The notes: generated by a model not told the origin, from the sequence alone. A stretch of 64,000 nt of DNA from Heterostelium album PN500 (GCF_000004825.1 NW_008805066.1:434001-498000), one strand, 5' to 3'; counted from the first letter of the stretch, positions 37,442 to 49,210 are shown. Program-made: numbers and translations.

Positions 37442-38558
37442 ATTTTAGTTTGAAGTTTTATTGATTTATTTATTATTATTTATATTTTTATACGAGTTGT
37501 CATACCATAGAGTTCTTTTCTACATTCTTTTTCAAACTTTTCATATCATCTTCAAAACTATGGTGAGTATGTTGTTGGTTGTCGTTGCTAATTTTAATAA
37601 TAGATAATTGTTTGTAATTGTATGTACATATTGTTGTTGTCTATTTCGATGTAAATTGATATTGTTCATATGCTTGTAATGCCTCGCTTATTAAGTGTTT
37701 GCATAAATGATGGCACATTGATCCGGCGATCTAGTGCTTTTCAGTTTTGATTTAGAGCTAGTTATCAAACTGGACTACAGTGGTATCGCTGAATGAAGTG
37801 AACCTTGCTTTTTTGAGAGCGGAGTGGAAACTTCGTCACCAAGCTCTATTATATTGGCATGATAGTTGTGTTGTGGATGCTCATTGGTATGGTTGAGATA
37901 GAAGTTGGTAGTCAATTGAAGTGTAATATGTTTATTATCTTGTTAAAGTGCCGTGGATGGGGGGGGAAAAAATTTATTTAACAAACACCATTTTAATTTT
38001 TTCTTTTATTTTCATTTTTTATGTTTGTTTAAATTCCAAACAATTTTAAATGGGGTTTGTTAAATTCATTCACCAATTGTTAGCAAAGGAGCTAAAAATA
38101 ATAGTGGTGCTCTAACAGATTATCTTATAAATTACAATTATACTTTATTCACAATCAATGGAACTAAAATAATATTTACCATTATATATGATGAAAAATA
38201 TAAATAAAAATTAAATCAAAAAAATATTAATATGGATTGTGGGCAAAATTTAGGAGTATAAGGATGTGTGTAATTTCATTTTATCCCTCCCAAAAAATGA
38301 AAAAAAATTTAAATTTAACATTTGCATTGCTTTTGTGTGCATTTTGCAAAAATAATGCGAGAATACAAAAAAAACCCAACTTATAAAATGAAATAACATA
38401 ATTAGTGATTCTAATGAGAAGGATTGTTTAAAATAGTGGGAATGGGTTGATTAGAATATGATATGGTAGCATTTCTCTCTGAAGAATAAAAAAACAAAAC
38501 AAAAACTTTTCTTTATTTTTTTTGCTCTTTATTTTTATTAATATACTAATAAAAAGAG
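37442..38558. other. intergenic with repeats
   Basis: No gene supported. A balanced-composition stretch at 37,690-37,930 may be old coding DNA but has no long frame. A foldback element (37,976-38,065) and a dispersed repeat end (38,380-38,420) are listed separately. Confidence 0.4.
37976..38065. mobile_element. 90-bp foldback element (MITE-like)
   Basis: The ends are a near-perfect 21-22 bp inverted repeat: ATTTAACAAACACCATTTTAA at the left and its complement with one G/T change and one shifted base at the right (TTTTAAATGGGGTTTGTTAAAT). The interior is T-rich. Half-copies of the same end (AAATGGTGTTTGTTAAAT) occur at 34,018-34,036 and, diverged, at 20,236-20,255. Confidence 0.55.
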
Positions 38559-39956
38559 ATGACAATAAAAGAGATAATTAGCAAATATAGAATATATAAT
38601 CAAGATGAACTTGAAAAAATGACAACAAAAGAGCTTGTCAATGTAATGAAAACATTTTCATTGAAACATACTTATTTTAGAAAAGATTTGCTTATTAAAG
38701 ATATCACCAAATATCAACAACATATCGCATTTGTAGAATCAAAACTTAAAAACAACCCAATGGAAAACTATCATCGTGGTACTGTTCAATATCTATTGCC
38801 AACTTTGATCATCTTTCAAATTATACGTTTTGTCTGGCATAATGATATCGATTTGGGCACTCATAATACTTGTTTTAAATACCGATGGGTTCTCTCTATT
38901 GCCATGGTTTCCAAACAGATATTCCACCAGATATCATCAATGTTCAATCGATTATCACTTTTAAAGCCTGGTTCTAGTCAAAGTATAGCATATGAACTCA
39001 TGAACTCTATAATCAATCCTTTTTCAGTAGTCAAAAATATAACAAATTTAACAATACCACTCGAAACTTTCAATCAATTTACAACTACTTATAAATCAAC
39101 CTTTTCACCCGTTGAATTAGGATTGATCTTTAACAGTGTTAGAAAGTTCAATTTAATTCACAATGAAGAGCAGTATTTCAAAATTAAACATTGTAATATG
39201 CTAATTAACTATATGCCGAATTTAGAATCACTATCACTCAATCAAATCAAGATCAACAATATAAAAGTATTTGAATTGTTAAAGGTACTACCAAATCTTA
39301 CATCACTTGACATTTCAAACATAAGAGTGTACAAAATTCGAATGCCACCTGATAGTATCAGAAATTCTATTCGCAAGTTGAAATTGCAGGTGTTATTCGA
39401 CCGAAACTATAATATCCTGAGTAATAACACCCAGCTTGAAACTCTTAGTGTCGTTATAATCGGAAAATCAGAAATAAATTTTATTCAAAATCAACTCAAC
39501 TATATCACCAAACTCATTGTATGGTTTGTTCAGTTCGAAACTATCAAAATGTTGTTGAAACTGTTGTGTTCACCTCAATGCAAGGTGCGTACTCTGTATA
39601 CCTCTGACAAGCATCAATGGGTCAGTCTATTACTGGAAAACAATAATACCATCGAAACTCTTGATATAGGATCTGATTTGTCGACCACAATCAATGTTGC
39701 GTCGAAATCAAAAAAGATCAAAAGAATCATCTTTCACAACCATTTCAGATTCCTTGACTTGAATAGAGATACAAACATCAATAAAGCTAGTGGATATGCC
39801 ATAGTTAAATCGAAATACCGACCCATTACAAAATATGCTATCGGACCTTTTTTAACTTATGCCAAGAAGATCTACAAACCTTCAGAGAATCATATTGACA
39901 ACAACGAGGTGGAGGAAACCTATCCAAATCTCCAGTTTCTGTACTGTCCACAGTAA
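38559..39956 (+). CDS. F-box/LRR-like dictyostelid family protein (465 aa)
   Basis: Single exon. Residues about 15-55 have a SAP-like helix pair (MTTKELVNVMKTF...FRKDLLIKDI). Residues about 78-130 look like an F-box-type segment (YLLPTLIIFQIIRFVW ... SIAMVSKQIFHQI). The remainder contains leucine-rich repeats such as MPNLESLSLNQI and LPNLTSLDISNI. The architecture matches the large lineage-specific F-box/LRR families of social amoebae, which are thought to supply SCF ubiquitin-ligase substrate adaptors. The frame is intact and codon use looks normal. Substrate unknown. Confidence 0.65.
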   Translation: MTIKEIISKYRIYNQDELEKMTTKELVNVMKTFSLKHTYFRKDLLIKDITKYQQHIAFVESKLKNNPMENYHRGTVQYLLPTLIIFQIIRFVWHNDIDLGTHNTCFKYRWVLSIAMVSKQIFHQISSMFNRLSLLKPGSSQSIAYELMNSIINPFSVVKNITNLTIPLETFNQFTTTYKSTFSPVELGLIFNSVRKFNLIHNEEQYFKIKHCNMLINYMPNLESLSLNQIKINNIKVFELLKVLPNLTSLDISNIRVYKIRMPPDSIRNSIRKLKLQVLFDRNYNILSNNTQLETLSVVIIGKSEINFIQNQLNYITKLIVWFVQFETIKMLLKLLCSPQCKVRTLYTSDKHQWVSLLLENNNTIETLDIGSDLSTTINVASKSKKIKRIIFHNHFRFLDLNRDTNINKASGYAIVKSKYRPITKYAIGPFLTYAKKIYKPSENHIDNNEVEETYPNLQFLYCPQ

Positions 39957-40980
39957 AACCAAGAGTCGTGGCTCATGACACCCAGTATTTAAACTCATCT
40001 CTTTATTCTTTACATTCATTCTATACTTGTATCATGTATATAATTTTTAATTGCATATGAATAACCGTTTAACTTTAACAAAATAAATTTTTTTATTATA
40101 CATTTTAAATACATTTATAGACCTGGAATGTTGAAGTGCAGATCCAGTAACCAACCATCACTCCATTAAACAGTTTGTCTATGGTTCGGTTGTTACTGAA
40201 CCTTGTTCGAAGTTATAGATGTTTTTTACTGAATCCACAAGAACCTGCGCACGTTGATAATTGTTTATGATTATATTATATTTCAAACTAAACAAAAATA
40301 CTTATTTTATTTCTTAATCTCTTCTAGGGAATAATTGAATAGCACATACTATTATAAATAAGTTTAAATGATCATTTTTTTTTCTTTTCTGGTATCCTTA
40401 TACTTTGTACAATCCATCCTATTTTTAGTTTAAAAAGTTAGTTCATGTATGATATATAGATAGATAAGATATTAGATTCAAACATACTATGTTATAGGAG
40501 ATATTGAGAGCAGCTACATTAAATAAATTTCCAGATAGAAGTTGGTAAGTTTGACAACAAAAACTTGATAATCTCCATCGTGAATACAGGATGTGTTGCG
40601 AATTTTGTTTTTGCTGTTGTTGTTGTTATATAATGTTAAATGGATGAAGAATAACGTTGGATGTCGATGTGATCTATCTATATGTGATTGTATCTGAGCA
40701 ACAATATTAAACTGGTTGTGAAAATAATATTAATAGCCTGTCTATCGATATCTCTTTTGTAAATCCTATTTAGTTTGAATTAAATAAATAAAGATTAATA
40801 AAATTGAAATTTATATATTATTTATAAAATATATACTTCAGCTATTTGTTTTTTATCAAAGTCTATCTCCATCTGATTATGATTACTATTATTATTATTG
40901 ATAGCTTTTTTATTTGTTGTTGTAGACAAGTTACATTGTAGTTCTTGGAACTTTAGTTGTTTGAAATGTGATGGTGGGTT
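39957..40980. other. intergenic, with one imperfect hairpin
   Basis: No coding frame. An imperfect inverted repeat (CAGTAACCAACC at 40,145 and GGTTGTTACTG near 40,188) could form a stem with a loop of about 30 bases. The rest is AT-rich. Confidence 0.4.
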
Positions 40981-42250
40981 TTATGAAGAAGTGGACGAAG
41001 AATAGTTGGTAGTAAGCTCTTCTGTTTCGATCATTTCTTTTAATTGGTCATAATCGGTACGGTATACATCGAGAGTCTTTTGGTGATTGGCAATTTCACA
41101 TTCTAATAATCTACATTTCATCTTGTATTCCTATAGGGCCCGGTCAGATTGTTCTCTCTTATCTATAAAATGTTGCACCATATCCATAATAATTGATTGT
41201 AATCGATTGATCTCAATCTCTGACTGGTTGAGCTTGGTCTGAAGGTCATTGATCTTATCTATATTATTATTCACAAAAGATATTGAATTGATATAGATAA
41301 TGATTTGGTAGTTGTTTTGTTGTGTTGATAATTGAGCTGAACTGATGATAACTTCCTGGTTTCTGCTAATATCGGATAAAGCGATGTTATATATTGTACC
41401 ACTAGTGGTATTATTTTTGAGAAGTGGGTCATCTTGTGCAGAGATTGGTTCTACTATAGTTGACGATAATAATAATAATAATGAATATCATTAGATAATG
41501 TTTGTAATATATATTTATATAAGTTACTTACTGGGTGATGCTCTAACTATATAGTTATTCGATGAGTGTAATGATGTTGAAGAGGATAGTGTTGATGATG
41601 GTGTAGATGATTGAGAAGGTGATTGTATATTTGTAATTTGTTGTTGTTGTTGCTGGGTTGCTATTTGTTGGTGTTTGCCTGTGTCTCTTATTTGCTGTAT
41701 GCGTTTCAAAGCAAGGTTGTTGATGAGTTGTTCACAAAGGTTGGTTAATTTCAAACTGTCAATTTGGTCGATAGGTCTTTTCTATAGAAAAGTTAAATTT
41801 TAATTATTAGATTGACTAATTTAATTTATTGTTTATAGTTATTATACAAATGACTTACAATACAATTAAAGAAAATTTTGGAACTTTTTGGTATGATTAT
41901 GCTAATTGAAACCAAACGTGGGTTGATATTAAACTTATTTGAATAATATGTAAGTGGATTATCTGTTGATTCTTTTTAGATACTAGTTTATCTAATTTAG
42001 ATTGATCAGAATTGTTGTCTATTAATTCATATTCTAAACTAAATATCTGGTTAAGTAGATCCCAATCACTTTTACTGGGCTTAACGTGTTGTTGCATTTC
42101 TGATCGATAGCCCATTACTCTTAATAAGATGAGGTCAAGCAATAGCGTGAGTTTCTTACTAAAAGACTTCTTGTACAGCGAGGCCAACTAAGTTGGATTC
42201 TGTACAAGAGCTACTAATCGTAGTGAAGCATTTAAGTAGAGGAGTTAACT
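40981..42250 (-). pseudogene. coiled-coil/poly-Gln host gene, disabled
   Basis: Exons on the minus strand: about 42,235-41,859, 41,781-41,532 and 41,453-40,981. Splice sites (GTAAGT; TTCTATAG and CAACTATAG) are good and phases at the two introns agree. The protein begins near LNASLRLVALVQNPT and continues ASLYKKSFSKKLTLLLDL. A Gln/Ser-rich middle follows, then a coiled coil (INDLQTKLNQSEIEINRLQS). It is broken by an in-frame TAG between VQNPT and LASLYKK (about 42,188), by a one-base shift at the T run 41,973-41,977, and by an in-frame TAG at 41,131-41,133. The family was not recognised. Codon use between the breaks still looks constrained, suggesting recent loss. Confidence 0.65.
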
Positions 42251-42531
42251 TCTAAACCCTCTAAGTTAAGTAGCACAAATGAATTAAGGTAATAAAATAA
42301 ATAATGTAATAATAAAAATTGAATAATCGACCATTTAAAAAAAAGGAAAAAATGAATTTCGAAGTATTTAGTTAAAACCTTGCAAAAAAATTTTTTTTTT
42401 TTTTTTTTTTTTCTCAATTTCCTATCTGTTTTAAATTTTGCCTGGCAGAAAAAAAATTAAATCTGTTGCTTTGTAATTTCAAAAAACCATTAACAGTTCA
42501 ACTATGGTCAATGTGAATGCATTGATCTAAG

Positions 42532-44155
42532 ATGTCAATTCCTGTTATGTTGTATGTCGATGATTACAGTGAAGATTCTGTAGACTCCACAACTTCGGAT
42601 TGGGAGGAAAGCGATGATGAAGATGACAATCCTGTTATCAATTTTATTATAGAGAAGGAAATACTAGAGCTTTTCTTGGTCTACGATCAACACTACTCGA
42701 AATTCATTCGAATAGACGGGAAGTGTGATCCTAATTCAAACAACTTGGTAGGTAAGAGAGAGAGAGTAATGAATCAAGTTCAAAGTTCAATTCTCTTTAA
42801 ACATTCATTAAGTATAAATTCGATTAACACAACAATTATATTTATAGATAAAGTTAATCAATGATTCTGTGGAAGTTAATAAACAGTTTCTGAAATGGAT
42901 ATGTATGAGATATGATAGAGGCTATTATCATCCTAGGTCAAGAGATGATAATCAATCATCGAGTGAAGACGAATCGTCACCATTATCAGAGGATGATCAA
43001 CAAGTAGTACAGGAGACAACTATCACCTCAACAGCACCTACAGATGTATCAACAACAGCAGTCATCAAAACGTCTACTGATACCTCAGATAGCCCAAACT
43101 CAAATATCTGGACAACAAAAGACATCATTTATAAATTGTATAATCTTTTATTATTACTTATTAGAGATTGGTCAGCTGACGTAAGTTTATATAATTTTAA
43201 AATGATCTACAAATTAAATTTATTTTTTTTAACACCATACAACTTATTACATTTTAACTATGCTTAATATTATTTAGGGAATTTCTCAAAGAGAATGCTA
43301 TATACCATTTTTAAAGAGTCTTAAGAGATTGTACCCAGATGAAAAGTCTAGAAATAAGATAAAGATTGTATGTCCAGGTGGTGGTATGGGTCGTTTAGCT
43401 TATGAAATAGCGAAATTAGGCTTTGAAACTGTACAGAATGAAATGTCAATGTTCTTAATAGTTGCTCTTAAATCTATTTTTATAAAGTAAATATTAATAA
43501 TATTGTTATTATAATACCTATCATAAAAATCAATTTTTATTAACTACTGTCAATCTAAAATTAAGAGATGAACCTTTAGAAATCAATACACTTTCATTCA
43601 AACCTTTTATTCATTCCAATAATACTTTTAAGTGATACTCAATCAATTGTAAGTATAATAATACAAGATTTAAAATATTTTTTACATTTACCATTTATGT
43701 TTATAAATTATTATAAATATTAATAATTTATTTTGTATAAGATGAAAGAAATTAAAATACCAGATGTTAAAATAGATATGAATGGAATCAATCTTCAATT
43801 TGAACATGGAAACTTCTTCCGAAAGTTCAAGGTTCCTTCGTCATTAGACTGTATATGTACAAGTTTTTTTGTTGATGTAGTGCCTGATATCGTTCATCTA
43901 GTCAAGTACTGTAAGATGCTATTAAAACCATCTGGTATATGGATCAACAATGGTCCACTCTACTATCATAATACGTCAAAAAACGCACTTCACTTGACCG
44001 ACGACCAACTTTTGTTGTTGCTGGAGGAGGATTTTACAATATTGGAGCACTCTTTAAATTCCTATAAATATACCAAAATCGATTCCGTCAACTCTGTCGA
44101 GTTCAACAGATGTCTTTGGTTCGTTGTCACACCAAAGAATATTAATAATGTTTAA
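42532..44155 (+). CDS. carnosine N-methyltransferase-like protein (N2227 family), one frame disruption
   Basis: Five exons: 42532-42747, 42848-43180, 43278-43486, 43566-43648 and 43742-44155. The SAM-binding core reads VCPGGGMGRLAYEIAKLGF followed by NEMS, matching the V-PG-G-GRL-EIA-LG-NE-S signature of CARNMT1/UPF0586 proteins. FFVDVVPDI and LLKPSGIWINNGPLYYH are the conserved C-terminal motifs. The enzyme family methylates carnosine and related His-containing peptides. Exons 1-3 join in phase. In exon 4 the expected frame (SNNTF then SDTQSIM) is shifted by one base at the T run near 43,626-43,629, and a TGA appears at 43,633-43,635. This is either a sequencing slip or early decay; all other parts look intact. 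The N-terminal part is acidic and shorter than usual. Confidence 0.75.
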
Positions 44156-44415
44156 GATTCAACTCATCGACAAGGTGGATGAATATCAAGTAGTAATTAT
44201 TTGTTTTCTTAAAATTAAACCTTGAAAATGTTTAATTGGTATAATTTTTCTTTTATTATTCAGCTCAAATCATATATTAACAAAAACAAATTGGTGTATG
44301 CTTCTAATACACAAAAGTGACAGTCTTTAAAAAGTAACATTGAAAAAGAAAGTGGAAAAGAGCATTCTATGTTAATAAAAATATAAATATTAATATAAAT
44401 CAATTTATCTTCAAT

Positions 44416-45132
44416 TTATTTATTATATTTGAAAAAGTATCCAATTTGTTTACGTTTGATCATTTGTTTTTTGCGCCAATCACTGAGGAAGTGCCATTTC
44501 AGATTGGAGCTGGGTGGTGCTTTTTTGTATGAAGATACTAAATGTCGTGTTGGATTTGGGTACGATGATGTTGTTATTTTGGTTAATTTCTTCGTCAATG
44601 ATTTTGATTCATAGTCGATTGAAGACAAAAAAGAATTGACGTCTTCCTCCTTGATATTCAGGTGGTAGTTAACTCCAGTCAGGAAATTACGCTCCATTAT
44701 ATTGATATCTTTATTAGGGATTTCGAAAATATCTGCGAAAATGATATTTTCTACATAGATATTCTCTGGCCAGAATTTGAGAGATACAATGGTGCTCATT
44801 AGTATCAAATTGAATATTTCGTTATGAATTATTCCAACTTTGGATACATATTTTTCTGAATAGTAGATCACTGTACGCAACAGAGAAGGTGGCGCTTCGA
44901 ACATATCCAAGAGACCAAGAATGAATTCAAATATTGTTTGTATAGCTTCCAATACAGTCTCATAGTTATAGTCTTTTGTATAGTTTGGATCGTGAACCAA
45001 CAACCACTCGTACACTCTGTGAGCCAGAACATAATACTCCCTAGTAGATTTTTGTACTCCATAGATTTTATCATAAATGGTTTTGAACATTTTTTGATAT
45101 CCTAATCTTTTTCTTTGATTGACAGAAGACAT
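44416..45132 (-). CDS. Pho80-like cyclin, paralogue 2 (238 aa)
   Basis: Single exon, start ATG 45132. The cyclin box has the same landmarks as paralogue 1: YYSEKYVSKVGIIHNEIF, LMSTIVSLKFWPENI and FADIFEIPNKDINIMERNFL. The C-terminus ends SNLKWHFLSDWRKK...IGYFFKYNK, nearly identical to paralogue 1. The middle linker is shorter. The protein is strongly diverged between motifs, as expected for a fast-evolving local family. The shared 5' module lies 350-650 bases upstream, in the same direction as the gene. Confidence 0.75.
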   Translation of the reverse strand: MSSVNQRKRLGYQKMFKTIYDKIYGVQKSTREYYVLAHRVYEWLLVHDPNYTKDYNYETVLEAIQTIFEFILGLLDMFEAPPSLLRTVIYYSEKYVSKVGIIHNEIFNLILMSTIVSLKFWPENIYVENIIFADIFEIPNKDINIMERNFLTGVNYHLNIKEEDVNSFLSSIDYESKSLTKKLTKITTSSYPNPTRHLVSSYKKAPPSSNLKWHFLSDWRKKQMIKRKQIGYFFKYNK

Positions 45133-45479
45133 ATTATTATATCGGAAAAGAATTTTATATTATAAAAAATGAATAGAAATAATATTAAATATAAATTTTA
45201 TAATCGAATTATGTATCCAAAATAATAATAACAAATACAATATTTTAATGAATCATATATGAGTGAAATTGTTAGTATTTATATACTTATGATCAATAGA
45301 AGAAATATTTTTTCATTAAACACCAAGATTGCAATTAAACTTCAAAGTAAATAATTACACTGAGAACACTATATTTTTGTCATATAAACCAAAAATATGG
45401 TAATCATATTTTTTCTTTATGAATTCATATCATTCTACCAACTAAATTAACCACAACTAATTATTATTTTTTTCTCAGC

Positions 45480-46390
45480 TTTTCTCTTTAATCATAATGT
45501 ATACCCACATTTTTAATAGGGTTTCGAATGAATAAACAAAAAAATGATCATTGTGAATAAACTAAAACAAATTTTTAGAATTCTTTGACAATGTTAAAAA
45601 AAAGGAATTAGAACAGATGTTACCACACTGATTGTTATTACGTTCTCTTCTCTGTAAAAATTTCTTTAAATTTTTAGAGTTCAAATATACCTTTTTGGGT
45701 AGTGTGATTTTGATAGCGTGGTTAACTCTGAAATAATATAAAATTTATTTATACTGTTACCACCAATTTTTTATCTTTTTACCACTAATTTTTTAAACTC
45801 AAATTTATTATAGGTGGAGTAATGTTTCATATGTGTTTTTTTGTTGTTACTGTAGGCACTTCTTTTTATAAATTTTAAAAAATGATTCAGTTCTTTGTAT
45901 GAAGATCAAATTTTAAGACCAAATAATATTGAAGTGAGTGAATGTGTCTATTGAGAGAAAAACAAATTTTTCCTCAAACATTTCTCTCTAAGATTGCAAT
46001 CAACTGAATGAATAAATAAATGATCACTGCGAATAATTAAAACAAATTTTAAAGTTCTTTTGCAAAGTTAAAAAACAAGGTAATTTGTGTTATATTAAGT
46101 ATAGGGGTTTCCAAACTGAGTGTTTTCAATTCTTTGTTCAATGAAAATTTCTTCAAATTTTTAGAGTTCAAATATACCTTTTTGGGTAGTGTGATTTTGA
46201 TAGCGTTGTTAATTCTGAAATAATATAAAATTTATTTATACTGCCACCGATTATTTATCTTTTTTTAAAATATATTATTATAGTTGAGGTGATGTTTCAT
46301 CTGTTTTTTTTGTTGTTACTGTAGTCACTTCTGTTTTTTAAAAATTGTAAAAAATGATTAAGTTCTTTGTGAAGATCAAATTTATATGAA
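45480..46390 (-). repeat. 5' module, tandem pair (copies about 45,480-45,925 and 45,955-46,390)
   Basis: Two direct copies with a period near 465 bases. Each contains, on the minus strand, an acceptor-like TATTTCAG followed by an open frame NAIKITLPKKVYLNSKNLKK (first residues differ slightly). The left copy stays open to CSNSFFLTLSKNSKNLF and the right copy to ITQITLFFNFAKEL, about 55 codons each. The retained frame in two copies suggests that this was, or is, a coding exon. Both copies lie upstream of cyclin paralogue 2. Confidence 0.6.
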
Positions 46391-46398
46391 TAAAAAAA

Positions 46399-46626
46399 AT
46401 GAAATGGAACTATGAACATGGTTATAGTTCAGTAACAAAAAAACATCCATTCAATATATTTAAAAAGAATGATGTTGGAAAAGATGGAAAAAGATGTTTT
46501 GATATAAACAACATCAAAAATAATTTCAAGTGCATAACAACAAAGGAACCACATTTAAAAAATATACTTTTATTTATTATAGAGTGTTTCAATAGATTGA
46601 TTCATAACCGATGGGATACATTCTGA
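46399..46626 (+). CDS. hypothetical short ORF (75 aa)
   Basis: ATG 46399, encoding MKWNYEHGYSSVTKKHPFNI and ending FNRLIHNRWDTF. Charged and aromatic composition is more protein-like than neighbouring frames. No family match and no splice partners seen. Could be a fragment of a larger lost gene. Confidence 0.25.
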   Translation: MKWNYEHGYSSVTKKHPFNIFKKNDVGKDGKRCFDINNIKNNFKCITTKEPHLKNILLFIIECFNRLIHNRWDTF

Positions 46627-47070
46627 ACTTATTTTGTAGTTTTATAAGTTTTATAAGTAGAAATATAAATCGAATGATAGGAGGGATGTATTCTACTGAG
46701 ATGATTCCAAGCTTAATCAATGAATGAATTCTCAACTAAAAAGTTTTCTTCATTAAATGTTGAACAAAAATAATATTCAACTGATCAATGAGAAACTACC
46801 AAATTAAATATATTATTATAGAATTAAGGTATTTTATTAATTAATGTTATTGTTCCTACAAAACTAAATTTTTTTAGGAAAAGTAATATCTTTTGAACTA
46901 ATTTAATCAATTTTTCAATTGTAGATTGTTGAATTCTCTGGAACACCCGCTAACTAGGTATAGAGAAATATATCTAACTGTACAATGTTGATGGTGGTAC
47001 TTTCTAAAGAAACAGTTTAAATAGATCTATAAATTTTAAAATCTATTTATTTCCCCAAAAATATATCTTT
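46627..47070. other. intergenic, nothing recognised
   Basis: AT-rich, no frame of note. Confidence 0.4.
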
Positions 47071-47074
47071 TACA

Positions 47075-47437
47075 AAAAAATAGTAAAATTTAAACAATCA
47101 AATTGATTTACTATATTTTGATACCGACTTCTTCTCTTTTGTTTGATAATCTTGAGGGCACAGGCCTTGCATACCGGTTTTCCTGTAGGACCAATATGAC
47201 ATTCTGGAGTAGAATTTATCCTATTGATTCTACAAGGCTATTTATAAATAAATATGTTTGTTAATAGATATTAATAAGTATTTAATATTTTTAAACAATA
47301 AATTAAAAAATATTCATACTTCTTCAGGTGCGTTATTTCTGGAGGGTGTATCGGTTCAATATTGTTTTTGGGATCTGTTAGGACGGACCAAACTGGTGTA
47401 GAAGAAATAGTGGTTGTTGTCGAAGAATGGCATGCCT
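47075..47437 (-). pseudogene. degenerate GATA-type zinc finger remnant
   Basis: On the minus strand an exon-like piece at about 47,437-47,325 encodes HSSTTTTISSTPVWSVLTDP. A second piece (about 47,237-47,075), after a TTATAAATAG acceptor, reads PCRINRINSTPECHIGPTGK then PVCKACALKIIKQKRRSRY. The second piece keeps the GATA pattern TPxW-x2-GP-x-G-x2-C-x2-C, with Cys in place of the core Trp, and lacks one of the first Cys pair. The two pieces do not join cleanly. Probably a decayed GATA gene, the third GATA-type locus in this window. Confidence 0.4.
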
Positions 47438-47439
47438 AG

Positions 47440-48575
47440 AAAAGAGGGAAAAAAAATTTAGTGATCTAAAGCAATTTGTTTTAATAAGCAAACTAACCAT
47501 TCTTAGTTTTTGAGAGGGAGTAAATTCTTGATTGTACAAAGGTTTTTATTTTTAATTTTTTTCAAAAAAATAGCATTAAAATAATGAAATAAAATGTACA
47601 AACTTTTTTTATGTAAAATAAAAAAATTAATATTTGTAATGTAGTGTTTTGTTATTAAACTTCAAATCAAAAAAAAATTAAAATCACCCACTTCTCCTCC
47701 TCTTTAAAGATGATTTAAAAAAATGACAAAGCACAAAATTTAACCCTAAAAAATTAAATTAAACTTCAAATGTTACATACACAAAATCCTTTGGCACAGT
47801 ATTAAATAACAATTTCAATAACATATTAAACCTAAGTTTCTTTAATCACTAATGTTTGGTGATATGATGAATATTGCTATACATGGTTTGTAAAACAAAG
47901 GAATAGTTTAGGCAGTATATAATGGTTTAATATCTTTGCTTTTACTGATGCAACTAATCATCAAAAGCAAAGATTATACACTTGATTGCGTAAGTGAATT
48001 TAGTTTTGAAGTCGATGATGTCCCTCCATTGGTAGAGTTAGTCTTGACAAATGATTATGTAATCTAATTGAGATTCTAACTTTTATTAGTAAGAACAATA
48101 CATATAAATTAAAATGTCAAACAAGAATAGACTAAGCATATACTCTGAATTAAGAGATAAACTATAAGAAGATTGTGATGAGTTGCAGTACTTTCAAAAA
48201 TTGAGGACACAAAAATATTATAAGCTTGCATGCTTCGAAATTATAAGATAGTTCTGAAGTGTATTTATTTTTGGTACTGTACCAGATTTAACTTTAGCAA
48301 CTGCAAAGATAGATGAAAAGGTTGTAAATAATAAAAAACAATATTAATATTGTCCTGACTGTTTTCAGGTTCTTTTATTTTGTACTCTGTTCTTTTAATC
48401 TATTTATATTATTAGACTTAATTAAATTTAATTTAGACTAAAATTGTTCTTAAAAACAAACTAGCTCTTTCCTGTAACGTTATTATTGAGGTAGCAAAAA
48501 CAGCAAAAAAAAATTTAAAGTATGTTCGAATGGCGAATTTTTTTTTTAAAATTTTAATTTGTTCTTCTTTTACTT
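47440..48575. other. intergenic, no supported gene
   Basis: AT-rich with long T and A runs. A slightly more balanced piece around 48,180-48,330 has no frame longer than about 30 codons. Confidence 0.4.
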
Positions 48576-48580
48576 TCTTT

Positions 48581-49051
48581 ATCTGTAGACATTTTTAGAC
48601 GTTAATTTATTATAAAAGCTTTGAACAACAAGACCAAAAGCTGTAGTAACATGCAGCGGAGGCACCCTGCTGACAGAGAATTGTTAGTTTTCGATTAACA
48701 CTTAACCTCCTTTTAAGGCATTGTGATTGATGAACAAATATTAATGTCCTAGCACTGAAGACTGGAGCAAACTTGCAAATATATGTAGTTTAGAGTATGA
48801 GAGTTGTAGTATTAATGTTACTTAGTTTATCTGTAGACATTTAAAACGTTAATCTATTATCAAAGCTTTTTAACATCAGGATCAAAAGCCGTATATCGGT
48901 TTGCGACCACCTGATGACCGGAGCTTTTTTTAGTCGTATATAGATTAACAAATCACTCCTTTTTAAAGCTTTGTGAACAATGAACGAATATAAATGGCCA
49001 AGCAGAGAAGACTGGTTACACTTGCAAAAATAATGTAGTTTAGAGTATGAG
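48581..49051. repeat. two-copy tandem repeat, period 248 bases
   Basis: Unit 1 is 48,581-48,801 and unit 2 is 48,829-49,051. Both begin ATCTGTAGACATTT and end TAGTTTAGAGTATGAG, sharing AACGTTAAT/GACGTTAAT, CAAAAGC, CCTTTTAA or CCTTTTTAAAGC and GAAGACTGG blocks. The middle portions differ by short indels. No reading frame spans the units. They could be a diverged transposon end or a duplicated non-coding RNA locus. Confidence 0.6.
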
Positions 49052-49210
49052 TTAATTCAGATTATAAAAAAGATAAATTCAATACAACAATCTTTATGAT
49101 TTAAACAATAACAGATCAAAAACAACAAAGCATACAATAACATAGCAAAAACAATAAATAGAACAATTAAATACATAATTAATCACTTTAAAACAAACAT
49201 ATCAAGAAGA

